Assembly: GCA_934476075.1 (NCBI GenBank)
Contig: CAKSNH010000014.1
Coordinates: 1 to 64,000 of the forward strand
Source: an uncultured Clostridia bacterium
GTDB taxonomy: Bacteria > Bacillota > Clostridia > UBA1381
Direction of reading: 5' to 3'
DNA: 64,000 nucleotides
Numbering within the stretch: the first letter of the stretch is position 1; each line of letters opens with the position of its first letter. Shown in pieces: positions 17,112 through 25,406 of the stretch. Below the pieces are notes generated by a model. It saw nothing but the letters and a program-made list of their open reading frames with translations, had not been told where the DNA came from and searched no databases. The translations under genes and the position numbers were made by a program.

Positions 17112-18404
17112 TTATTTTCTTTCTTTAACTGCAAGACCGTGAGTATCAAATCCCTCAACTTTTGCAAATTGATAAGCATAATCACGAACCTTTTCAAAAC
17201 CGTCCTTTGACGCATAGCCAACTGATGAACGTTTCAAGAAATCAAATACAGATACGCTTGAATATGTCTTTGCAAAACCGCCTGTCGGCAAAATAGCGTT
17301 AGGTCCAAGCACAAAATTGCAAAGAGTAACAGGAGTATAATCGCCAAGCAAAATTTCACCCGCATTTTTAATCTTAGGAAGTACGTCAAACGGTTTTTCC
17401 GTCATAACTTCCATGTGCTCCGGAGCATATTCATTTACGAATCCGATAGACTCTTCAAGTGAATTTGTAATAATCGCACCGCCGTATGTAGAAAGATTGG
17501 TTGTGACGAATTCTTTACGTTTAGGAGAAATTTTCTCCAACTGACGTTCAACAATAGGAATAACCTTATTCACCAATTCTTCTGAATTTGTTACAAGCAA
17601 CGCAGCACTGTCCGGACCGTGTTCTGCCTCAATCATCCAGTCAAGAGCTACTTTTTCAGGGTCTGCATTTTCATCTGCAAGAATAATAGCCTCACTTGGA
17701 CCTGCCGGCAAACCTGCGTCAATATAGCTTGCAAGAACACGTTTTGCGGCAGTTGCGTAGCTGTTTCCCGGTCCGATAATCTTGTGGCATTTCGGAATTG
17801 TTTCAGTACCGTATGCAACGGCAGCAACCGCTTGAATACCGCCTACTTTATAGATTTCAGTAATACCGATAATCTTAGCGGCAGCCAAAATAGCATCGTC
17901 AACTTCGCCTTTTTCGTTCGGCGGAGTAACAACAACAATTTTAGGTACTTTCGCAACAACAGCAGGAATACCAAGCATACACAATACCGACGGGAAACTT
18001 CCTTTACCATGAGGTACATACAAACATACGTCAACGATAGGAGTAGTCTTTTCGCCCACCATCAAGCCATCATCAACCATTGTAAACCACATTTCTTCCG
18101 GCAACTGTTTTTCGTGGAAATCATGAATGTTTTTGTACGCATATTCGATAGCTTCACGAGTTTTGGCATCACAATTCTTATAACCGTTTTCAATTTCCTC
18201 CGGTGTAACCTTCATTTGGTCAGCAGTTAATTGAACCTTGTCAAACTTAGCCGTATATTCCAAAACAGCCTCGTCACCACGTTTTCTGATGTCGTTTGAT
18301 ACTTCCGTTGCAACTTTCATTTGCTCTGTAATATCAAGCTCAGCTCTGCGCATAATAAATTCTTTTTTCTCTTTTGTTAATTCAGATAATTTGTAAACAT
18401 TCAT
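17112..18404 (-). CDS. Divergent HisD-like NAD-dependent alcohol dehydrogenase
   Basis: About 430 residues aligning along the whole length of histidinol dehydrogenase. Clear landmarks are VCLYVPHGKGSFPS, KIIGPGNSYATAAKR, AGPSEAIILAD, AEHGPDSAALLVT and YAPEHMEVM (catalytic Glu-His) and the C-terminal THGLAV histidine. Compared with E. coli HisD, zinc ligand Gln259 is Glu (IEAEH), zinc ligand Asp360 is Asn (LCNFVLGPN) and His367 is Ala. Zinc ligands His262 and His419 remain. HisD relatives with other substrates are known (HpsN, sulfopropanediol dehydrogenase), so a non-histidine role is plausible. The ATG at 18425 lacks a ribosome site; 18404 is preceded by AAAGGA and AGGAAAG and fits the family N-terminus better. 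It lies 34 bases behind dnaJ and may be reached by that transcript. Confidence 0.85.
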   Translation of the reverse strand: MNVYKLSELTKEKKEFIMRRAELDITEQMKVATEVSNDIRKRGDEAVLEYTAKFDKVQLTADQMKVTPEEIENGYKNCDAKTREAIEYAYKNIHDFHEKQLPEEMWFTMVDDGLMVGEKTTPIVDVCLYVPHGKGSFPSVLCMLGIPAVVAKVPKIVVVTPPNEKGEVDDAILAAAKIIGITEIYKVGGIQAVAAVAYGTETIPKCHKIIGPGNSYATAAKRVLASYIDAGLPAGPSEAIILADENADPEKVALDWMIEAEHGPDSAALLVTNSEELVNKVIPIVERQLEKISPKRKEFVTTNLSTYGGAIITNSLEESIGFVNEYAPEHMEVMTEKPFDVLPKIKNAGEILLGDYTPVTLCNFVLGPNAILPTGGFAKTYSSVSVFDFLKRSSVGYASKDGFEKVRDYAYQFAKVEGFDTHGLAVKERK

Positions 18405-18438
18405 CTTTCCTGTCGTTCCTTTCATTCAGGCAAATGCC

Positions 18439-19596
18439 CTATTTCCATTTTTCTGTCATATCCTTTAATTTATCAAAGAATGACTTTCTTTGTTTATAAT
18501 TTTTATTATCATCATTACCGTCAAATTCACGAAGCAATTCTTTCTGCTTGCTTGTCAAATTCTTCGGCACTTCTATCTTAACCGTAACATACTGCGAACC
18601 GTTTCCTTTTCCACGCATATAAGGAATACCCTTATCACGCATCCGGAATGTAGTATTTGTCTGTGTGCCCTCAGGAATATCCAGCTCCACCATGCCATGT
18701 ATAGTCGGCACTTTAATCTTATCGCCCAATGCAGCCTGTACAAATGTAATCGGTATATCAACATATACATCTGCACCATCTCTTGTAAACATATTATGTC
18801 TTGCAATACTTACAATAATTATCAAATCACCGCTCGGACCGCCTCTTTCACCCGGCTCGCCTTTGCCACTTAACTGCAATGCCTGACCGTCATCAATACC
18901 GGCAGGAATTTTAATCTTAACCTTCTTGCTGACTCTCACCTTACCATTTCCCCGGCAATCAGGACATGGACTCTTAATAATCTTACCTGTACCATGACAT
19001 TGCGGACAAGTAACCACATTCTGCATCATACCGAATGGTGTACGCTGTGTCTGTGTAACTTGACCCGAACCGTGACAGTGCGAACAGGTTTCGGCACTTG
19101 TACCCGGCTTTGCACCGCTGCCCTTACAGGTCTTACATTCTTCCTGTTTATTTATTGTAATTTCTTTTTCACAACCGAATGCAGCCTCTTCAAAAGTAAC
19201 CACTATTCTCTGCTGAATATCTCTGCCTCGTTTCGGTCCGTTTCTTCGTCTTGAACCGCCGAAACCGCCAAATCCGCCGCCGAAAATATCACCGAAAATA
19301 TCTCCAAGGTCAAAGTCAAATCCCTGACCGCCAAATCCGCTGCCTGCTCCGCCGGCACCGTAATTAGGGTCTACACCCGCATGACCGAATTGGTCATAGC
19401 GTGCTTTTTTATCGGCATCGCTCAAAACCTCGTATGCCTCATTAACTTCCTTGAATTTAGCCTCAGCCTCTTTATCGCCCGGATGTAAGTCAGGATGATA
19501 TTTTTTTGCTTCTTTTCTATATGCTTTTTTTATTTCCGCATCAGACGCACCTTTACTTACGCCCAACACTTCATAATAATCTCTCTTATCTGCCAA
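18439..19596 (-). CDS. dnaJ: Chaperone protein DnaJ (Hsp40)
   Basis: 385 residues with every classic DnaJ part: J domain at residues 5-70 with the HPD tripeptide (YHPDLHPG) that stimulates DnaK, a Gly/Phe-rich linker at about 80-125, four CxxCxGxG zinc repeats at about 150-220, and the C-terminal substrate-binding domains. The start is TTG at 19596, preceded by AGGTGA six bases away; no in-frame ATG fits. It follows dnaK after a 209-base gap with two hairpins, so the DnaJ level may be set separately from DnaK. Confidence 0.97.
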   Translation of the reverse strand: MADKRDYYEVLGVSKGASDAEIKKAYRKEAKKYHPDLHPGDKEAEAKFKEVNEAYEVLSDADKKARYDQFGHAGVDPNYGAGGAGSGFGGQGFDFDLGDIFGDIFGGGFGGFGGSRRRNGPKRGRDIQQRIVVTFEEAAFGCEKEITINKQEECKTCKGSGAKPGTSAETCSHCHGSGQVTQTQRTPFGMMQNVVTCPQCHGTGKIIKSPCPDCRGNGKVRVSKKVKIKIPAGIDDGQALQLSGKGEPGERGGPSGDLIIIVSIARHNMFTRDGADVYVDIPITFVQAALGDKIKVPTIHGMVELDIPEGTQTNTTFRMRDKGIPYMRGKGNGSQYVTVKIEVPKNLTSKQKELLREFDGNDDNKNYKQRKSFFDKLKDMTEKWK

Positions 19597-19719
19597 TTCA
19601 ATTCACCTGCCCAACAAATATTATTATACTAAACTTTTTCGTCTTTGTAAAGACCTTTTAGCAATTTAGCGTAGTAAATCGCTAAAATCCGCAATATATC
19701 TAAATATCCGTTATCAAAA

Positions 19720-19755
19720 TTAGGAAGTTTCATAGAAAACTACAAAACTTCCTAA
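19720..19755 (-). terminator. Hairpin in the dnaK-dnaJ gap (possible partial terminator or processing site)
   Basis: TTAGGAAGTTT and AAACTTCCTAA form an 11-base stem with a 14-base loop, followed on the minus strand by only a short ATTTT. A smaller hairpin, TTTAGCG/CGCTAAA, follows near 19667-19688. Together they could reduce readthrough from dnaK into dnaJ or stabilise the dnaK message end. Confidence 0.5.
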
Positions 19756-19805
19756 CCGATTTTATCAAAACAAAATTTATCTTCTGTTTTGTATTAACTA
19801 TTTAA

Positions 19806-21653
19806 TTAGTTGTTGTTATCATCGTCTACTTCTGTATAATCAGCCTCGACAACATTATCGTCATTAGCATTTCCGCCTTGATTTGGATTAGCTTGCTGAG
19901 CGGCTTGCGGGTCACCCTGCGGAGCTGCATTCTTATAAAGCTTTTCGCTTACAGCATAGAACTTTTGAGAAAGAGCTTCTGTCGCACTCTTAATAGCAGC
20001 CGAATCAGTACCTTTCAACGCCTCTTTAACCTTGTCAATTTCAGCCTGAACACCGTCTTTATCGGCAGCGTCAATCTTGTCGCCGATTTCACCAAGAGTC
20101 TTTTCCGATTGATATACAAGCTGTTCGGCATTATTTCTGATTTCAACTTCTTCTTTACGTTTCTTATCTTCTTCGGCATACTTTTCAGCGTCTTTAACAG
20201 CCTTATCAATATCTTCGTCGCTAAGATTTGTAGAAGATGTAATTGTAATCTTTTGTTCGTTGCCTGTACCCAAGTCTTTTGCGGATACATTTACGATACC
20301 GTTTGCGTCAATATCAAATGTAACTTCGATTTGAGGCACACCACGAGGAGCCGGAGCAATACCTGTTAGGTTGAAGTTACCAAGAGTCTTGTTATATTGA
20401 GCCATTTCACGTTCACCTTGTAAAACATGAACTTCAACGCTTGTTTGACCGTCAGCGGCAGTTGAGAACACTTGTGATTTCTTGGTAGGGATAGTTGTGT
20501 TTCTTTCAATAAGCTTTGTGAATACACCGCCCATTGTTTCGATACCAAGTGACAACGGAGTTACATCAAGAAGAAGAATATCCTTTACTTCACCGCCAAG
20601 TACACCGGCTTGAACAGCAGCACCGATAGCAACACATTCATCAGGGTTGATACCTTTGTGAGGTTCTTGACCCATTTCTTTCTTAACAGCCTCTTGAACA
20701 GCCGGAATTCTTGAAGAACCGCCGACCAAAAGAACCTTATTAATATCACTTGCACTCAAACCTGCATCTTTCATAGCATTTCTGATGCAAACCAATGTCT
20801 TGTCAACCAAATCAGCTGTCAATTCATCAAATTTAGCTTTTGAAAGAGTAACATCAAGATGTTTAGGACCTGTTGCGTCAGCTGTGATGAATGGTAGGTT
20901 GATGTTAGTTGTTGTCATACCCGAAAGTTCGATTTTAGCTTTCTCGGCAGCCTCTTTAAGTCTTTGCATAGCCATCTTGTCTGTTGACAAGTCAATGCCG
21001 TTTTCTTTTTTAAATTCATCAATTAGGTAATTCATAATTCTTTGGTCGAAATCATCGCCGCCAAGTCTTGTATCACCGTTTGTTGAAAGAACTTCAAATA
21101 CACCGTCACTGATTTCAAGGATAGATACATCGAATGTACCGCCGCCAAGGTCATAAACCATAACCTTTTGTTCATCGTCATTTTCGCCGTATGCAAGAGC
21201 AGCAGCTGTCGGTTCGTTTACAATTCTCAAAACTTCAAGACCCGCAATCTTACCTGCATCTTTTGTAGCCTGTCTTTGAGAATCCGAGAAATAAGCCGGA
21301 ACTGTGATAACCGCTTGTGTAACAGGTTCGCCCAAATAAGCCTCTGCGTCAGCTTTCAATTTTTGAAGAATCATAGCAGAAATTTCTTGCGGAGTATAAC
21401 TCTTGCCGTCAATATCTACTTTATAATTTGTACCCATTTCTCTCTTGATAGAAATGATTGTCTTGTCCGGATTTGTGATTGCTTGTCTTTTTGCCACTTG
21501 ACCGACAATTCTTTCACCTGTCTTTTGGAAAGCAACAACCGAAGGAGTTGTTCTTGAACCTTCCGAGTTAGTAATAACGGTTGGGTTACCGCCCTCCATA
21601 ACTGCCACACATGAATTTGTTGTACCTAAGTCTATACCAATAATTTTAGCCAT
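19806..21653 (-). CDS. dnaK: Chaperone protein DnaK (Hsp70)
   Basis: 615 residues, the expected length for a Gram-positive DnaK. The ATPase domain starts IGIDLGTTNSCVAV, with YDLGGGTFDVSILE near residue 170 and LLVGGSSRIPAVQ near 305. The substrate-binding domain begins after the DVTPLSLGIET linker region, and the C-terminal lid ends in an acidic tail (VVEADYTEVDDD) that recruits partners. It refolds and protects cytoplasmic proteins with DnaJ and GrpE. AGGAGGT lies seven bases before the ATG. It is third in the HrcA-controlled operon. Confidence 0.98.
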   Translation of the reverse strand: MAKIIGIDLGTTNSCVAVMEGGNPTVITNSEGSRTTPSVVAFQKTGERIVGQVAKRQAITNPDKTIISIKREMGTNYKVDIDGKSYTPQEISAMILQKLKADAEAYLGEPVTQAVITVPAYFSDSQRQATKDAGKIAGLEVLRIVNEPTAAALAYGENDDEQKVMVYDLGGGTFDVSILEISDGVFEVLSTNGDTRLGGDDFDQRIMNYLIDEFKKENGIDLSTDKMAMQRLKEAAEKAKIELSGMTTTNINLPFITADATGPKHLDVTLSKAKFDELTADLVDKTLVCIRNAMKDAGLSASDINKVLLVGGSSRIPAVQEAVKKEMGQEPHKGINPDECVAIGAAVQAGVLGGEVKDILLLDVTPLSLGIETMGGVFTKLIERNTTIPTKKSQVFSTAADGQTSVEVHVLQGEREMAQYNKTLGNFNLTGIAPAPRGVPQIEVTFDIDANGIVNVSAKDLGTGNEQKITITSSTNLSDEDIDKAVKDAEKYAEEDKKRKEEVEIRNNAEQLVYQSEKTLGEIGDKIDAADKDGVQAEIDKVKEALKGTDSAAIKSATEALSQKFYAVSEKLYKNAAPQGDPQAAQQANPNQGGNANDDNVVEADYTEVDDDNNN

Positions 21654-21702
21654 TTTAAACTACCTCCTAAAATATATCAAATAAATATAAGTAATTTCTA
21701 CA

Positions 21703-22242
21703 TTAGTTTGCTACTTTTACCATGCTGTGTCTTACCACTTTTTCATCTTTGTAAATGTAGCCTTTCATAAGTTCTTCGGCAACTATGTTTTCTCCGAAAT
21801 TATCGTCCTCAATGTGCATAACCGCATTGTGGAAATTCGGGTCAAACTCTTTGCCCTGAGCGTCAATAGGTTTAACACCCAATTTTGTTAAGATGTCCTC
21901 AAACTGCTTTGCAATCATCACAACACCTTCCTGAATTTTCTTTGCCTCATCTGACTCAGCCTGTGTCAATGCGGCACGTTCAAGATTATCCGCAACCGGC
22001 AAAATCTCCGCAACGGTACTTACCAAAGCATCGGTATATCTTGCCTCTTTTTCACGCTGAGTACGTTTTTTGTAGTTGTCATACTCTGCCGCAAGACGCA
22101 TATATTTGTCCTGCAATTCCTGAACCTTTTTGTTTAGTTCATCTTCTTTATTTACTTCCTCTGTTTCAACAACTTCCGCATCTTCCGTTGTTTCGGTCGT
22201 TTCCTCATTGACTGATTCTTCATTTATATTTTCTTCTGCCAA
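21703..22242 (-). CDS. grpE: Nucleotide exchange factor GrpE
   Basis: 179 residues: an acidic, low-complexity N-terminus (residues 1-35), a long coiled coil around LQDKYMRLAAEYDNYKKRT (residues about 43-62) that forms the dimer stalk, and a C-terminal beta-wing with HNAVMHIED...G.NIVAEELMKGY. GrpE exchanges ADP for ATP on DnaK. The start codon is TTG, located just after the hrcA stop and using the AAGGTGAG that overlaps the end of hrcA. This suggests coupling to hrcA translation. Confidence 0.95.
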   Translation of the reverse strand: MAEENINEESVNEETTETTEDAEVVETEEVNKEDELNKKVQELQDKYMRLAAEYDNYKKRTQREKEARYTDALVSTVAEILPVADNLERAALTQAESDEAKKIQEGVVMIAKQFEDILTKLGVKPIDAQGKEFDPNFHNAVMHIEDDNFGENIVAEELMKGYIYKDEKVVRHSMVKVAN

Positions 22243-22247
22243 TTAAC

Positions 22248-23297
22248 TCACTCACCTTCTATATAAATTTCATATAATAGCTTATCAATCTGCGACGCAA
22301 TGCAATCGAGCGACGCAATTACCTTTGCATAATCCATACGCTTAGGTCCTATAACGCCCAATTTGCCTATCGGCTTGTCGCCTAATGAATAATTAACCGT
22401 TATCAAGCTGCAATCTTTAAGCTGTTCGGCTTTGTTTTCCGAACCGATTGTTACGTTCAAATGTTTGTCGTCAGAATCTTTCGCAATAATTGATTTGAGA
22501 TTTTTCTGGTCCTCCAAAAATCCGAACATTTCCTGTGCTTTCTGCAAATCACTGTATTCGGGATATGTCAGCAGCGATTTTGCATTATTGACATACACTT
22601 CGGTTTCGTCCAAGCTCTCGATTGTCTTATAAATGAAATTCAATATTTCAATCAACGCTTTCGGATGAATATTAAGCTCATTCTGCAATTCCGACTGAAC
22701 TTCCTGTATTCTGTCAAAAGTAATCATATCGCCCGTAAGTCCCGAAAACTTGCTGTTTAATATTGCGGCGAATTTTGCCGCCATTTCATCGTCCAATGAA
22801 ATGTGCATTACTTGATTTTTCACAACACCCGCCTTTGTTACCAATATTAACATCACCGTATCTCCGCCCAACGATACCAAATCAATTTTTTTTATTTCCG
22901 ACTGATTAAGCACCGGCGTTGTTGCCACAGTAGTGTAATTTGTCAAAGCCGACGTTATAAAACTTGCTTTCTTAATAATACTGTCCAGCTTGTCAACACG
23001 CTTTTGAAATTCCTGAGTTAAACGCTCCATCGCCTCAACGCTTACCTGATAGCGGTGCATAAGCGAATTAACATAAAATCTGTACCCCAAATCAGATGGT
23101 ATTCTTCCTGCTGACGTATGCGGTTGAACCAAGAAACCCAATTCTTCCAAATCAGCCATTTCATTTCGTATTGTCGCACTTGAAAGTCCCAAATCATTCT
23201 TTTTAGATATAGAACGTGAACCGACAGGCTCGGCAGTGCCAATGTACTCATCAATAATAGCTTGAAGAATTTTTCTTTTTCTTTCATTCAAATCCAT
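22248..23297 (-). CDS. hrcA: Heat-inducible transcription repressor HrcA
   Basis: 349 residues. The N-terminal winged helix includes RKRKILQAIIDEYIGTAEPVGS (residues about 5-27) and SSATIRNEMADLEELGF. The rest matches the HrcA effector and dimerisation domain, with a C-terminal GVIGPKRMDYAKVI block. HrcA binds the CIRCE element immediately upstream and represses the whole chaperone operon, so it is autoregulated. AGGAGGT lies six bases before the ATG. Confidence 0.97.
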   Translation of the reverse strand: MDLNERKRKILQAIIDEYIGTAEPVGSRSISKKNDLGLSSATIRNEMADLEELGFLVQPHTSAGRIPSDLGYRFYVNSLMHRYQVSVEAMERLTQEFQKRVDKLDSIIKKASFITSALTNYTTVATTPVLNQSEIKKIDLVSLGGDTVMLILVTKAGVVKNQVMHISLDDEMAAKFAAILNSKFSGLTGDMITFDRIQEVQSELQNELNIHPKALIEILNFIYKTIESLDETEVYVNNAKSLLTYPEYSDLQKAQEMFGFLEDQKNLKSIIAKDSDDKHLNVTIGSENKAEQLKDCSLITVNYSLGDKPIGKLGVIGPKRMDYAKVIASLDCIASQIDKLLYEIYIEGE

Positions 23298-23335
23298 CTT
23301 GCACTACCTCCTAATTATTAAGTAATTTTTCGTTA

Positions 23336-23362
23336 TTAGCACTCGTCACTTGTGAGTGCTAA
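23336..23362 (-). promoter_or_regulatory. CIRCE operator (HrcA binding site)
   Basis: A perfect TTAGCACTC-N9-GAGTGCTAA inverted repeat lies between the promoter and the hrcA start. It is the canonical HrcA operator, so the hrcA-grpE-dnaK-dnaJ unit is heat-shock regulated. Confidence 0.98.
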
Positions 23363-23375
23363 TAATTACATTATT

Positions 23376-23404
23376 AAAATACCACCTTTAAAGTAAATTG
23401 TCAA
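23376..23404 (-). promoter_or_regulatory. Sigma-A promoter of the heat-shock operon
   Basis: TTGACA (23399-23404) and TATTTT (23376-23381) are 17 bases apart on the minus strand, just upstream of CIRCE. Confidence 0.8.
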
Positions 23405-23488
23405 TAGTTATTTTTCATTTTTATAAAATATTTATAATTTGAACATATAAAATCCACATCATGACCCAAAAATGACGCATATTATACT

Positions 23489-23591
23489 AAAAAAGCTTCT
23501 GATAGAAGCACCGCCTGAGGGCGTGGGAATAAGGTAGCATTTTTGATTTTTCGTAATTGCGTTTTTACGCAATTTCCTACAAATTAAAAAA
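23489..23591 (+). repeat. Structured intergenic repeat, copy 1
   Basis: One of four copies of an element of about 103 bases. In plus orientation it has an A-run, hairpin 1 (GCTTCT/AGAAGC), hairpin 2 (CGCC/GGCG), the conserved core GGAATAAGGTAGCATTTTTG, hairpin 3 (AATTGCG/CGCAATT), TTCCTACAAATT and a final A-run. The hemW stop codon lies in its last bases. Relative to copies 2 and 4, hairpin 1 has changed on both arms so that pairing is kept. Confidence 0.85.
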
Positions 23592-24687
23592 TGAAGTCGC
23601 ATAATACCGAATTGCTCACATCAATACCTTTTTTCGATAATTTATAATATCCGCTGTCATATATAATAAAGCCGTTTTTTATATGTTTGTCCAATATATC
23701 TCCGTACACATCGTCTATACTCATATTAAATCGGCGTTCAAATTCCGATTTTGCAATACCCCTCGTCATTCTGAAACCCATAATCATAAATTCTTCTATT
23801 AAATCCTTGTCTGTAAGCACCGTTTCGCCCGAACGCATATTCCCGTCCAAATATTCTTTTAAACTGTTCGTGTTGTAAAACCGTACTTTGTTCATATACG
23901 AATGTGCCGCCACACCCAAACCAATGTACTCATTACATTCCCAATACTTTATATTGTGTCTGCACTCATAACCTTTTTTTGCAAAATTAGATATTTCATA
24001 CTGCTCATATCCGCACTCCGCCAAATATTCACATACCATACTGTACATCTTCCTGTCATCATCTTCATTCGGCACTGTAATCTTGCCACTGCTGTACTTT
24101 TTCTCCAATAATGTTCCGTCCTCCAAAATCAGACTGTAACACGAAATATGTGTCGGTTCTAATGAAACGGCTTTTTCCAATGTAAATTTCAATTTGTCAT
24201 ATGTCTGTGACGGCAATGCAGACATCAGGTCAACATTAATATTTTCAAATCCCATATTTTTCGCCATACAAACAGTATTATACGCATCTTCGGCATTGTG
24301 TATACGTCCCAGAACGGATAATTCATCATCATTAAATGACTGCACACCTATGCTAAGTCTGTTCACTCCGCCGTTTTTTAGCGTTTTCAATTTTTCTCCA
24401 TTTAATGTTTTGGGATTTGCTTCAACAGTGAACTCGCAATCATCTGTCAAAACAAAATTTTCTTTAATTTTACGGCATAATTTTTCCAATAAAACATTTT
24501 TTAAAATTGTCGGTGTTCCGCCGCCGATAAACACTGTATCAATTTTACTGCCTTTATACCCTTCCATTTCATGTGCTAACATATCAATGTATTTCGCATG
24601 ATATTCCTCACTGTTCGGAAACGATATAAAATCGCAGTAACTACATTTCTGTATACAAAATGGTATATGAATATATAATCCCGGCAT
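23584..24687 (-). CDS. hemW: Radical SAM heme chaperone HemW (HemN-like)
   Basis: 367 residues with the radical SAM cluster motif CIQKCSYCDF at residues 11-20. The CxxxCxxCxF form is typical of HemW, together with GGGTPT near residue 56 and the C-terminal HemN domain. HemW inserts heme into respiratory enzymes, rather than acting as coproporphyrinogen dehydrogenase. The ribosome site is AGGAGAT before ATG. It lies directly upstream of the heat-shock operon, a common Firmicute order, although lepA is not adjacent here. Both ends touch copies of the same intergenic repeat. Confidence 0.93.
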   Translation of the reverse strand: MPGLYIHIPFCIQKCSYCDFISFPNSEEYHAKYIDMLAHEMEGYKGSKIDTVFIGGGTPTILKNVLLEKLCRKIKENFVLTDDCEFTVEANPKTLNGEKLKTLKNGGVNRLSIGVQSFNDDELSVLGRIHNAEDAYNTVCMAKNMGFENINVDLMSALPSQTYDKLKFTLEKAVSLEPTHISCYSLILEDGTLLEKKYSSGKITVPNEDDDRKMYSMVCEYLAECGYEQYEISNFAKKGYECRHNIKYWECNEYIGLGVAAHSYMNKVRFYNTNSLKEYLDGNMRSGETVLTDKDLIEEFMIMGFRMTRGIAKSEFERRFNMSIDDVYGDILDKHIKNGFIIYDSGYYKLSKKGIDVSNSVLCDFIF

Positions 24688-24703
24688 TTTTATCTCCTAT
24701 CAT

Positions 24704-24809
24704 AAAAAAGCTTTTGATTAAAAGCTCCGCCTGTGGGCGGAAGAATAAGGTTGCATTTTTGATTTTCCGTTATTGCGTTTTTACGCAATTTCCTACAAAT
24801 TAAAAAAAA
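24704..24809 (+). repeat. Structured intergenic repeat, copy 2
   Basis: Same orientation as copy 1, on the other side of hemW. Hairpin 1 is AGCTTTT/AAAAGCT, hairpin 2 is CCGCC/GGCGG, the core reads GAATAAGGTTGCATTTTTG, and hairpin 3 is TTGCG/CGCAA. One end is about 15 bases from the hemW start, so the element would lie in the hemW leader. The other end merges with the terminator of the Asp-rich protein gene. Confidence 0.9.
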
Positions 24810-24833
24810 TGCGACAAATAATTTTGCCGCATT
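24802..24833 (-). terminator. Intrinsic terminator of the Asp-rich protein gene
   Basis: AATGCG/CGCATT arms around 24808-24833 are followed on the minus strand by eight Ts, which also form the A-run end of repeat copy 2. Confidence 0.75.
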
Positions 24834-24848
24834 TTGTAATTTTAGCAA

Positions 24849-25340
24849 TTATTCATCATCATGACCGTGACAATCGCAGTCATCGTCATCACAATCGCAA
24901 TCAAATTCCAATTCAATTTCTTGTTTACAATTCGGACAAATTATTTCTTTTCCGTCCTCAATCATATCATAATCAACAAGAACATCTTCTTTGCAATTCG
25001 GACATTCAATCTCAAAATAGTCCATATCATCGTCTTCGTCGTCATCATCATGTGAGAAATCGAAAATATCATCATCGTCGTCTTCGTCATCATCATCATA
25101 ATCATAATCTTCGCCGTCGCCGTAATAATCATCTTCAAGTTCGCCCAAATCTTCATCAATGATGTCGATACGTTCTGTAAGCTCATCAGAATAATTATTG
25201 ATTGAATCAATTTCTTCTGCCATTTCTGTCACCAAATCAACCAATTTGCCAATCAATTTACCCTCATCACTCTTTGGACTAATATCCAATCCGTCAGCAA
25301 ATCCTTTAAGATACGCAGCTTTCTTTGCAAAATCTTCCAT
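24849..25340 (-). CDS. Asp-rich zinc-ribbon protein with CD1247-type N-terminal domain
   Basis: 163 residues. Residues 1-55 (AAYLKGFADGLDISPKSDEGKL...VTEMAEEI) match the helical CD1247 N-terminal domain common in Clostridia. Then comes an extremely acidic stretch (about residues 65-105, mostly Asp/Glu), a zinc ribbon with CPNCKEDV and CPNCKQEI near residues 112-143, and a short tail rich in Cys, Asp and His (FDCDCDDDDCDCHGHDDE). The function is unknown. The ribbon and tail suggest metal binding, and its fixed place behind efp may reflect shared transcription. The ribosome site AGGAGGAC precedes the ATG. Confidence 0.85.
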   Translation of the reverse strand: MEDFAKKAAYLKGFADGLDISPKSDEGKLIGKLVDLVTEMAEEIDSINNYSDELTERIDIIDEDLGELEDDYYGDGEDYDYDDDDEDDDDDIFDFSHDDDDEDDDMDYFEIECPNCKEDVLVDYDMIEDGKEIICPNCKQEIELEFDCDCDDDDCDCHGHDDE

Positions 25341-25406
25341 AATACTTGTCCTCCTTTGTCACTTAAAATTATTTTTTAATTATCCGTATAACAGATATTA
25401 TATCCA

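Noticed and set aside
23489..24809. Repeat copies as a CRISPR array
   Set aside because: Copies are over 1 kb apart with a gene between them and have no regular short spacers.
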